DNA of 64,000 bases from Candidatus Nanoarchaeia archaeon (GTDB lineage: Archaea; Nanobdellota; Nanobdellia; SCGC-AAA011-G17; JAFCDX01), in assembly GCA_028716945.1 (NCBI GenBank), contig JAQUOT010000001.1, positions 62,001 to 126,000 of the forward strand, written 5' to 3'. The notes beneath the pieces were generated by a model. That model did not search any database. It was not told where the DNA came from and saw only the letters and a program-made list of their open reading frames with translations. How positions within the stretch are numbered: position 1 is the stretch's first letter; the number at the start of each line of letters is the position of its first letter. Both the position numbers and the translations under genes were made by a program. Below, in pieces: positions 19,630 through 28,337 of the stretch.

Positions 19630-20348
19630 ATAAAAAAGCAATAGGTCATCATTTAGATTGGATGCTTGCAATAGGTTTATTTATGGTATATATCTTATTT
19701 GTAATTGTAATGTTAAAACCAGGAATTGATCCGTTGTATAAAGGATCTGTTTTATTAGATTTAGTTCAAGATAATTTAATGAATGAAATAAATTGGGAAA
19801 TTACCAAAGTTCCTATACATATAAAAATAAGTAGCACTTGTCCTGTAGAAAATGGAGATATAAAAATAAATTTTCCTTTTGATTGGAATGAAAAATTAAG
19901 ATTATTTAGAGAAAATGGGAATGAATTAGCATTTTCTGCAAGCCCAAAAGTAAATTTAATATTAGATGATGTTTGGTCGGGAACTGGAGAAGAAACCCTA
20001 TCTTTAATGTATTCTCCAGATTTTACAAATGGAGAGAGTGGAATTTCTGGAAGTTGCTCTCCAGCAGATTATACATATGGAATTGCTGAAATGATTAAAG
20101 GAATCTGTGATAATGGAAATTGTGGAGATAAAATAGATGTTTTATTTAATAAAAATTATGCAGATGTAAAAACAGAATGGAATTTCCCACCAAATAAAGA
20201 ATTTAGTATACAAATAGAAAATAGAAAATTCCCACAAAATTTAGTTCCTCCTACAAGCGCAGATGTATTTGTAAGACAAATACCAAATTATTTATTAAAG
20301 CAAAATGGAGAATTAATACCTGTAACAATAACAATAATAGCCTGGTAA
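19626..20348 (+). CDS. Pilus-locus membrane-anchored protein
   Basis: MNKKAIGHHLDWMLAIGLFMVYILF; overlaps previous stop by 4 nt. Confidence 0.65.
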   Translation: MNKKAIGHHLDWMLAIGLFMVYILFVIVMLKPGIDPLYKGSVLLDLVQDNLMNEINWEITKVPIHIKISSTCPVENGDIKINFPFDWNEKLRLFRENGNELAFSASPKVNLILDDVWSGTGEETLSLMYSPDFTNGESGISGSCSPADYTYGIAEMIKGICDNGNCGDKIDVLFNKNYADVKTEWNFPPNKEFSIQIENRKFPQNLVPPTSADVFVRQIPNYLLKQNGELIPVTITIIAW

Positions 20349-20349
20349 A

Positions 20350-20787
20350 ATGAATAAAAAAGCATATATAAGGACAGTAGAAGCAGTAATTGCAATATTA
20401 CTTACTTTCATTTTTATAATGACTATATTAACTCCAAAAGAAAGTCAAAAAGAAAATACATTAAGTTCTATTCAAAAAAATACCTTAAAAATAATAGAAT
20501 TGAATAGTTCTTTAAGAAAAAATGTATTAGAATCCCAATTAGGCGTTCCATTTAATCCTACAGACCCAAATAGAATACAACTATATAATACCATAAAAGA
20601 TAATACAAAAAAATTTGTTACTCTTGATTTTAATTTTACAGTATGTGATCAAAAAAATACAAATTGCAATCCAAATATAAAAAATGATTTCATACCTAAG
20701 AATAAAGATGTTTATGCAAAAAGCATTATGATGTCTAGTTTAGATAAAACAAGAATTTTTAGATTGTATTTATGGGAAAAATTCTGA
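20350..20787 (+). CDS. Pilus-locus membrane-anchored protein
   Basis: MNKKAYIRTVEAVIAILLTFIFIMTIL. Confidence 0.65.
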   Translation: MNKKAYIRTVEAVIAILLTFIFIMTILTPKESQKENTLSSIQKNTLKIIELNSSLRKNVLESQLGVPFNPTDPNRIQLYNTIKDNTKKFVTLDFNFTVCDQKNTNCNPNIKNDFIPKNKDVYAKSIMMSSLDKTRIFRLYLWEKF

Positions 20788-20828
20788 AATAGATAATTTT
20801 AAAAGCAATTATTTCTTTAGATTTATAT

Positions 20829-20967
20829 GCCGAGATCGCATAACCTGGTATTGCGCCAGATTACTAAGATAGAGTAAGGCGAACCTCGAAGTAAGGCGAA
20901 CCTGGAAAGGTTGTGCAAGAAAGCTGGTTTCCGAAAGGATGTGCAGGTTCAAATCCTGCTCTCGGCG
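20829..20967 (+). tRNA. tRNA-Ser (class II) with two introns; anticodon GGA or CGA depending on which tandem 3' splice-site copy is used
   Basis: Acceptor GCCGAGA/TCTCGGC, T-arm GCAGG-TTCAAAT-CCTGC, variable arm TCC-GAAA-GGA. Intron 1 BHB: H=CGCC/GGCG, bulges AG|A and AA|C, inner helix TTACT/AGTAA; splicing gives perfect anticodon stem CCAGC/GCTGG with loop CTGGAAA (or CTCGAAA). Second small intron at 37/38. Confidence 0.82.
20874..20907 (+). repeat. Two tandem 17-nt copies GTAAGGCGAACCT[C/G]GAA inside tRNA-Ser
   Basis: 20874-20890 and 20891-20907 are identical at 16 of 17 positions; the single difference is C20887/G20904, i.e. anticodon position 34. Confidence 0.97.
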
Positions 20968-21093
20968 TTTATACTCCTTTAAAACCCTTTTAAGTAGGGT
21001 ATAAGTTGTTACCTACAGGTAGTTACAAAAGCGAAAGGTTTATAAATAAGTTCTACTACTAGAATATATAAAATTTGAGGATAAAAAAACAAA

Positions 21094-21831
21094 ATGCCAA
21101 ACCCAACATTAGAACAAAGAATAGGATTAGGAACACCAGAATTTTCTTTAAAGGAAAATTTATTTAGTATGGGATCAATTTATGCTATCGATAGAGAACT
21201 TCAAGAACCACAAACTGATGAAAAATTAATAGATTTATATGATAAATTAGCAAAAGCTATGAGTGATAATGATAAACCTACTTATAAACAACTTATAAAA
21301 GAATTTGAAATGCACCCTGTAACCGCTACAAAAAAAGCCAAAGAAAATTTTGGTGAAAGAGCAAGACTTTTAAAACCAATTTATGAAGCAAATAAAGAGG
21401 CTGTAATAAAAGAAGTAATTGATCAAATAACAGCAGAAATTAAAGATGAAGATTATGTTAAAGCAACATTTAAAGTAGCAGGTTATTTCCAAAATTTATT
21501 CAAACCAACTAAATTAGATCAAAAAACTGCCGACGAATATGCTTCAGAAGAATCTGCAGCAAATATAGGTGTATCTAGTATGTATAGTGTAACTGGAAAC
21601 ATTGAAGAATACACTCCTCGTCATAAAGCATTACAAGCAAAAGCCTTTGCAAGTAAATACTTTGATATTATTGAACAAGAAAAAGATGGAACAGTAACAA
21701 AATACAAATTCAATGAAGAAAAGTTCAAAAAAGCTATGGAAGACGTTATAGCTGGTTCAATAATTTACAAAAATGCAAAGACAATACAAATTAGACAAGC
21801 ACAAGAAGCTCAAGAACAAGCACAACATTAA
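21094..21831 (+). CDS. Hypothetical alpha-helical protein
   Basis: 245-aa ORF preceded by TATA-like TTTATAAATA. Confidence 0.6.
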   Translation: MPNPTLEQRIGLGTPEFSLKENLFSMGSIYAIDRELQEPQTDEKLIDLYDKLAKAMSDNDKPTYKQLIKEFEMHPVTATKKAKENFGERARLLKPIYEANKEAVIKEVIDQITAEIKDEDYVKATFKVAGYFQNLFKPTKLDQKTADEYASEESAANIGVSSMYSVTGNIEEYTPRHKALQAKAFASKYFDIIEQEKDGTVTKYKFNEEKFKKAMEDVIAGSIIYKNAKTIQIRQAQEAQEQAQH

Positions 21832-21832
21832 T

Positions 21833-22660
21833 TTATTTTTTTTCTATTTTAACTATTTTTTCTCTTTTTAACAAATTATCTGTTATTTTATACATTGCAC
21901 TTACAAAGAGTTCAGCTCTTTTAGAATGCTCATTTAAATCTGCAGGTTTTACAGAAATTATTTTTCCTTGTGAAATACCCCTAGCAAGATCTTGTAATTC
22001 ATGATACCATTCAACATATTTTCTATGTATTTTTCCTTGTCTAACAAAAGTAGAACTTAACATATCTGGAATATGTTCCGGACTTGGAGGGATTTCATTT
22101 GAAGCCATTAGTGCAGCATGTGCTGAATCTACCATAGACCAATATAAACCTTCTACACTAGCAAGCATATTATATCTTGCTTTTGAAAGACTATCAGGGG
22201 CTCTTCTTAAAGCAGTATAAACTGCCTCAGGAGTAGGTCTTATTTTTCCTTTTGCTAATAAAACTTTTAAGGGTTCAAAAAAACCACCAAAGTCAAGCAT
22301 AGCTTGACCATATCTTAAAACATTAATTATAAATGGTTCTCCTACACGAACTTCTTCCCAAAACGCAGATAAAGTAACTGTATTAACATGCACTTTTGTA
22401 GCATATTTTTGTTTAGCAATTAACTTTCCTAGTTCTTCTCTATACCAAGCAATTAATTCTTGATCCCAATCTATTGTACAATCATCAACTATAACAATAA
22501 CATTAATGTCTTTTAAGGTATTATCTGTAGGATTAAATAGAATTACGGTCTTTATAACCTCTTTAAATTGTTTATAAGCTTTAACAGCAAAATCATAAGC
22601 TATCTTATATTCTTCTTTAGTTTTATCTTCAGAAACCCTTAATTTCTTGTATTTCATCAA
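21833..22660 (-). CDS. Hypothetical protein, possible nucleotidyltransferase-like fold
   Basis: 275 aa; NVIVIVDDCTIDWDQELIAWY segment; weak inference. Confidence 0.5.
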   Translation of the reverse strand: MMKYKKLRVSEDKTKEEYKIAYDFAVKAYKQFKEVIKTVILFNPTDNTLKDINVIVIVDDCTIDWDQELIAWYREELGKLIAKQKYATKVHVNTVTLSAFWEEVRVGEPFIINVLRYGQAMLDFGGFFEPLKVLLAKGKIRPTPEAVYTALRRAPDSLSKARYNMLASVEGLYWSMVDSAHAALMASNEIPPSPEHIPDMLSSTFVRQGKIHRKYVEWYHELQDLARGISQGKIISVKPADLNEHSKRAELFVSAMYKITDNLLKREKIVKIEKK

Positions 22661-22786
22661 ACACCTCTTTTTATTCTTAAGAGTTCTTTATTTTATAAAG
22701 TTTTTGTATTATTGCTTTAGAGTTACAAACCCCTTTTTTGTAATTAGAAAATTTTAAAAACCCCTAAATTCATTTAAAGATGTAAA

Positions 22787-23677
22787 ATGCAACCCTCTGT
22801 AAAACATAAAAAGCAAGAAATAAGGTATTTTTTGGATAAAGTTAATTTAGCTAGAGCTAAAGAGTTAGCAGAAGAAAACAAAGAAAAGGCTTTTGGTATG
22901 TTTCATGGTATTGCTAGAAAATTTGGTAGACAAGAAGAAATAAAAGTTGTTGGTATGCTAAAAAGATATTATCCATTCTGGCACATTAATGCATTCTCAT
23001 ACATAGAATATGAAAGAAAAAATAAGTATAAAGTAGAAGTTGAAAAAGAAGTTAAAACTTTTGTAGTTGATTCAGAAAGATTTGATGTTGAAAAAGGAGA
23101 AAAAAGAAACGCTTTAGTTATTAATGGTACAGATATATGTGAAGTAAAAAAAGATAGAGATTTATTAATAGATGCAACATTAGAACATAAAAAACCAGAA
23201 GATCTAAAAAATAATACTAAATTTGAAAAATATTTGAATTTTGAAACAAGAAAAATAAAAGAAATTGAAGATTTAATTGCTAATGAAAGTACACAAGTTT
23301 ATGCTATAGAAACAAAAGCAGAATTCATAGTAAGAAGCATTTTACAAGCAATTATGCATCCTGTAGATGCAGACAAAGTATTAAACGAAGAAATTTCTGT
23401 AGAAAAATTGATATTATATTTCCATCCTATTTATATTTTTGAGTGCATTGCTTATCCTCAAGGAGGAAAGAGATTTATTTTTGTAGATGGGTTAACAGAA
23501 GAAGTGTCTTCTTCAAGTAAGTTAGAAAACAAAAAAACAGAAACCTCTTTTGCAGAATCTGAAATATTAGAAATAGGTGGAGAGGCTTTATCTAGTTTTA
23601 TACCTGGTGGACAAGCGGCTTATACAGTATTTAAACGTCTTAAAGAAAAAAGAAGAAAAGACAAATTTAGGGCTTAA
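22787..23677 (+). CDS. Hypothetical protein
   Basis: 296-aa ORF, no recognised family. Confidence 0.55.
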   Translation: MQPSVKHKKQEIRYFLDKVNLARAKELAEENKEKAFGMFHGIARKFGRQEEIKVVGMLKRYYPFWHINAFSYIEYERKNKYKVEVEKEVKTFVVDSERFDVEKGEKRNALVINGTDICEVKKDRDLLIDATLEHKKPEDLKNNTKFEKYLNFETRKIKEIEDLIANESTQVYAIETKAEFIVRSILQAIMHPVDADKVLNEEISVEKLILYFHPIYIFECIAYPQGGKRFIFVDGLTEEVSSSSKLENKKTETSFAESEILEIGGEALSSFIPGGQAAYTVFKRLKEKRRKDKFRA

Positions 23678-23716
23678 AAAGCAAAATTCTTAAATCTTAA
23701 AATACTAGCATAAAGT

Positions 23717-26287
23717 ATGCCTTTTTATGATAAAAGCACAAAAGAAGTGTTGGATGTTCTAAACACAGATTTAACTAAAGGATTAACTGAAAAAGAAGCT
23801 TCTGATAGATTAGAAAAATATGGCTTAAATTCTATAAAAGCAAAAGAATCAAAAGGACCAATAAAAATATTTTTATCACAATTTACAAATATCTTAGTTA
23901 TAATTTTAGTAGTAGTAGCTTTAATTTCTTTGTTTATTGGAAGATTTAGTGATTTTGTATTAATATTAGTTATATTATTATTAAATGCTATACTTGGATT
24001 TGTACAAGAATACAAAGCTGAAAAAGCATTAAAGGCTTTAAAAAAATTAGCCGCTTTCAAAGCAAATATAATCAGAGATGGAATTAAAAAAACAATTGAT
24101 TCAGAAGAATTAGTTCCAGGAGATATTATTTTAATTGAACAAGGAAGTAATATTCCTGCTGATGCTCGTTTGATAGAAGCAATTAATTTAAAATTAGATG
24201 AAAGCATTTTAACAGGAGAATCTTTACCTGTAGAAAAGAATACAGACAAATTAAAGTCAGATATTGTTGTAAGTGATCAAAAAAATATGATTTTCTCTTC
24301 TACAACTTGTGTATATGGACATGCAAAAGCAGTTGTTGTAGAAACAGGAATGCAAACTGAGATTGGAAAAATAGCATATTCTCTAAAAACAATAAAAGAA
24401 ACAGAAACGCCATTACAAATAAATATAAAAAAATTAGGAACTTTTATCTCAATTGCAATTGTATTAATTTGTTTAATTACTTTTTGTATCGGATATTATA
24501 TTGATAGAAATCTTATTGATACTTTTTTAGTTGCTACAAGCTTAGCTGTTGCTGCAATTCCAGAGGGTTTACCTGCCATAATAACAATTACTTTAGCATT
24601 GGGATTACAAAGAATGTTGAAAAGAAATAGTTTAATAAGAAAATTAAATGCTGTTGAAACTTTAGGTTCTACTACAGTAATTGCAACAGATAAAACAGGA
24701 ACTATTACTAAAAATGAAATGACTGTAAAAGAAATATTCATTAATGATGAATTAGTTAAAGTTACAGGAGAGGGTTACGATATTAAAGGAGATTTTCTTT
24801 ATAATAATAGAAAAATAGATATAGAAGAGCTACAACCATTAATGCAAGTTGCTTATTCATGTAATAATGCAGATTTAGAATACAAATCTGGAGATCCAAC
24901 TGAATTAGCTTTGTTAACTGCTGTAGCAAAATCCAATTTAAAAATAAAACCTTATTTAAGAATAAAAGAAATTCCTTTTTCTAATGAAAAGAAATTCATG
25001 GCAACTTCTCATAGAATAAAAGACAGAGAAGTATATTATTTCAAAGGAGCCCCAGAAAAAATAATGGAATTCTGTTCTTATTATTATATTAATGGAAGAA
25101 CAAAATGGTTTGGAAAAGAAGAACGTGAAGAAATATTAAAAACTTTAAATAATATGGGTAGTAGAGCATTAAGGGTTCTTGCTTTTGCTTATTCAAAAAC
25201 AGACAAACCAGAAAATTTGGTTTTTGTTGGATTAATGGGAATGATAGATCCTCCAAGACCAGAAGTTAAAGATGCAATTGACTTATGTGAGAGAGCAGGA
25301 ATTAAAGTTATTATGATTACTGGAGACCATAAAGAAACTGCAAAAGCAATAGCACAACAAGTAGGAATTAAAGGCAAAGTAATTACAGGAGAACAACTAG
25401 ATAAATTATCTAAAAAAGATTTTAAAAGTTTAATAGATGATATTGCAGTATATGCTAGAGTAACTCCAAAACACAAATTAAGAATTGTAGAAGCTTTGCA
25501 AGAAAAAGAGCACGTTGTTGCTATGACAGGAGATGGAGTAAATGATGCTCCTGCATTAAAAGCAGCAGATATAGGAATTGCAGTTGAACGTGGAACAGAT
25601 ATTGCTAAACAAGAATCAGATATGATATTATTAGATAATAATTTTGCATCTATTGTTGCTGCTGTAAAAGAAGGCCGTGGAATATATTCCAATATTAAAA
25701 AGTTTATTAATTATCTATTATCTTGTAATTTAGGAGAAATATTAACAATATTTATTGCAACTATAATTGGATTACCGTTGATGTTATTGCCTATACAAAT
25801 ATTATGGATTAATCTAATTACAGATGGATTACCTGCTCTAGCTTTAGGATTAGAACCAATTGAAAAAGATATTATGACTAAACCTCCAAGAAAGAAAAAA
25901 GAAAGCATTATTACTAAATCTAATATCATAAATATGTCTTTGATTGCAATACTAATGGCAATAGGAACATTATTTATATTTAAATTATATAATTATTATT
26001 ATAATCTAGAATATGCTAGAACAATGGCATTTTCCACCTTAGTAATGTTCCAGATGTTTAATGCAGTTAATTCAAGAAGTGAAAGTTCTGTATTTAAGGC
26101 TGGATTATTTACAAATAAAAAATTATTATATGCTTTAGGTTTATCAATATTATTACAACTAATTATTATTTACTTTAGTTCAAGTTTATTCGGAGTTGTG
26201 TCTTTAAAATTAATTGATTGGATATATGTTTTATTAATCTCTGCAAGTGTTTTTGTATTTGTAGAAATTAAAAAATTCTTAAAATGA
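23717..26287 (+). CDS. P-type cation (Ca2+)-transporting ATPase
   Basis: DKTGTITKNEMTV, TGDGVNDAPALKAADIGIA, LDESILTGESLPVEK, AAIPEGLPA. Confidence 0.95.
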   Translation: MPFYDKSTKEVLDVLNTDLTKGLTEKEASDRLEKYGLNSIKAKESKGPIKIFLSQFTNILVIILVVVALISLFIGRFSDFVLILVILLLNAILGFVQEYKAEKALKALKKLAAFKANIIRDGIKKTIDSEELVPGDIILIEQGSNIPADARLIEAINLKLDESILTGESLPVEKNTDKLKSDIVVSDQKNMIFSSTTCVYGHAKAVVVETGMQTEIGKIAYSLKTIKETETPLQINIKKLGTFISIAIVLICLITFCIGYYIDRNLIDTFLVATSLAVAAIPEGLPAIITITLALGLQRMLKRNSLIRKLNAVETLGSTTVIATDKTGTITKNEMTVKEIFINDELVKVTGEGYDIKGDFLYNNRKIDIEELQPLMQVAYSCNNADLEYKSGDPTELALLTAVAKSNLKIKPYLRIKEIPFSNEKKFMATSHRIKDREVYYFKGAPEKIMEFCSYYYINGRTKWFGKEEREEILKTLNNMGSRALRVLAFAYSKTDKPENLVFVGLMGMIDPPRPEVKDAIDLCERAGIKVIMITGDHKETAKAIAQQVGIKGKVITGEQLDKLSKKDFKSLIDDIAVYARVTPKHKLRIVEALQEKEHVVAMTGDGVNDAPALKAADIGIAVERGTDIAKQESDMILLDNNFASIVAAVKEGRGIYSNIKKFINYLLSCNLGEILTIFIATIIGLPLMLLPIQILWINLITDGLPALALGLEPIEKDIMTKPPRKKKESIITKSNIINMSLIAILMAIGTLFIFKLYNYYYNLEYARTMAFSTLVMFQMFNAVNSRSESSVFKAGLFTNKKLLYALGLSILLQLIIIYFSSSLFGVVSLKLIDWIYVLLISASVFVFVEIKKFLK

Positions 26288-28303
26288 TTTTCTTTTAAAT
26301 ACATAGAATAAAGTTAGAATAAACACTATTGATATTGCTGAAATTAAATTGAAAAAAGGAACTTGTTTTTGTTTTGGTAATATTGAACAAGGTTCTTGGT
26401 AAGATTCAGAAGGTGTACTATCTAAATATTGCTTAATCATCAATCTTGTCCCTATTCCATCTTCATTTGCATCCATACACTCTCCAGCAGATAATTCATA
26501 TGAACCAATTCCAGCTAAATTAAAACTTTCAATACCACATGTTCCAAGAATACAACATTTTCCAGTTGCAGAATCACTTGATAATATAAAAAATCCTCCA
26601 ATACATTCTTGTTCTGCTGCACAAACTGTTCCAAAAAGATCTTCACATAAAACATTTGGTTGATCTACAATTTGGGGGCATATTGTTTCTGTAGGATCTA
26701 AACAATTAACACATTCTATTTGATCTAAAGTACAACTTGTATCTCCGTCTACACAAGGATCACAAGCATCTCCTATTCCATCTCCATCACAATCTTCTTG
26801 TAAAGGATTATTAATATTTATACAATTATCTGGAATATCATCACAAATTCCATCTAAATCAGAATCTCCAAGAGGACAATTTGAATTTAGAATACAAGAA
26901 GTACCCTCCAGTTCACAAAAAGGAATACCGCAATTATTGTTTTCACAATTATCAACAAAATCATAACAAGTTGGTCCAGATGCACAATCTTTACAAATAT
27001 TTCCTAAAGTTTCATCATAACCCCAATAACAAACAGGATTAGTATTACAATCAGATTCTGATAATAAACTACATGTTTCTAAAGTAGAACTACATACATT
27101 ATTAATACATGTTTCTGGAGAAGTACAATCACTATCAATTAAACACTCAACACAAGTTCCACCAGTACTACATTTTGGAGTATCTCCAGAACAAATTAAA
27201 GTTCCAGAAACTTCTACATTACCGCAATTTGGAGTATTTACTGTTTGAATTCCACAAAATAAGTCGAGAGAAGGAGAATATGATTCTGGAACACATGTAG
27301 AAGTACCACATACATTATCAATACAAGTTTCAGGAGAAGTACACGTTCCAGTTGTTCCACAAGTCCAAATTCCACCACAACCATTACTTACAGTTCCACA
27401 ATTTTTATCAGCACAAGCAATAGTTTTAAGAATTAAAGTACAACAATCCCCATCATAACAAACTTTTCCTGATGCACAAGAGGTACCATCTGTAACATCT
27501 GTATGAGTACAGGTATTTGAAGTAGTACATCTGTCTGTTGTACAAATCTTACTATCATCACAACTTAAAGTACCAGTAATAGACTGAGTTCCACAATCTG
27601 TTATAACAGATTTAATTCCACAAAATGAACTAAGAAGTGGATTCCAAGAAGAAATTATACAACAAGCATTATTATAACAAACCTGTCCAGAAGTACAACT
27701 AGTAGAAGTACAACAACTTCTAGAAACAGAAGAACATTCATCAGAATTTGCAGTACAAGTTTGAAGTCCTCCAGAACAAGCACTCCAACTTGTACAACTA
27801 GTAGCATCAAAACACTCACAAGCCCCATTTTCACAAACATTTGGACAAGTTGTAACTTCAGATAACATAGTTCCACCAGCACAATAGTATTCTCTTATTT
27901 CATTACCAATACAAGAATCAGAATATACATTTCCAGTAACATCTGTAACAGTTCCATAAGTATAAGGTTTATTTCCTCCATCCGTTTCTATACAATTAAA
28001 AACACATTTTCCTCCCCTGCATATTTTATTAATATTAGAACAATCATATTGAACATTTACTGCACTTCCGAAAGAACTACAATACCATTCATTTAAAATA
28101 TCTCCATTTTCAACAGAACACCAATCATAACCTGTTGACGAATCACATTGATTTGGTGCAAATATCTGTCCTTGAACTAAAGTGTTCAAAGAAGAAGAGG
28201 TAGAACCATCAGATTTTGTACAAGTTAAACAGGCAGCATAAACAAAATTTAAACTTAATAAAACAAACAACAAAGAAAATATAATTAATACTCCTCTTTT
28301 CAT
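26279..28303 (-). CDS. Large Cys-rich secreted/surface protein with thrombospondin type-3-like repeats and C-terminal TM anchor
   Basis: Signal peptide, many CxxC spacings, DSDLDGICDDIPDNCINI / DCDGDGIGDACD, C-terminal TM plus KRK. Confidence 0.75.
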   Translation of the reverse strand: MKRGVLIIFSLLFVLLSLNFVYAACLTCTKSDGSTSSSLNTLVQGQIFAPNQCDSSTGYDWCSVENGDILNEWYCSSFGSAVNVQYDCSNINKICRGGKCVFNCIETDGGNKPYTYGTVTDVTGNVYSDSCIGNEIREYYCAGGTMLSEVTTCPNVCENGACECFDATSCTSWSACSGGLQTCTANSDECSSVSRSCCTSTSCTSGQVCYNNACCIISSWNPLLSSFCGIKSVITDCGTQSITGTLSCDDSKICTTDRCTTSNTCTHTDVTDGTSCASGKVCYDGDCCTLILKTIACADKNCGTVSNGCGGIWTCGTTGTCTSPETCIDNVCGTSTCVPESYSPSLDLFCGIQTVNTPNCGNVEVSGTLICSGDTPKCSTGGTCVECLIDSDCTSPETCINNVCSSTLETCSLLSESDCNTNPVCYWGYDETLGNICKDCASGPTCYDFVDNCENNNCGIPFCELEGTSCILNSNCPLGDSDLDGICDDIPDNCININNPLQEDCDGDGIGDACDPCVDGDTSCTLDQIECVNCLDPTETICPQIVDQPNVLCEDLFGTVCAAEQECIGGFFILSSDSATGKCCILGTCGIESFNLAGIGSYELSAGECMDANEDGIGTRLMIKQYLDSTPSESYQEPCSILPKQKQVPFFNLISAISIVFILTLFYVFKRKSF

Positions 28304-28337
28304 ATTAATAATTAAGAATTTAAATATTTAAACCTTT

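Noticed and set aside
20861-20867. Reading the tRNA-Ser anticodon directly as ACT (loop TTACTAA) or as AGA using the last loop bases
   Set aside because: Leaves an A31-G39 mismatch and an A34 anticodon, which archaea generally avoid; the BHB with CGCC/GGCG gives a perfect stem and standard Ser loops instead.
23725-25929. Several minus-strand ORFs opposite the P-type ATPase
   Set aside because: Antisense shadows of a well-supported 856-aa ATPase; no recognisable domains.
27655-27882. ORF MLVELCYLKLQ... within the Cys-rich surface protein
   Set aside because: Out-of-frame shadow of the long ORF; Leu/Val-rich from repeated Cys/Thr codons.
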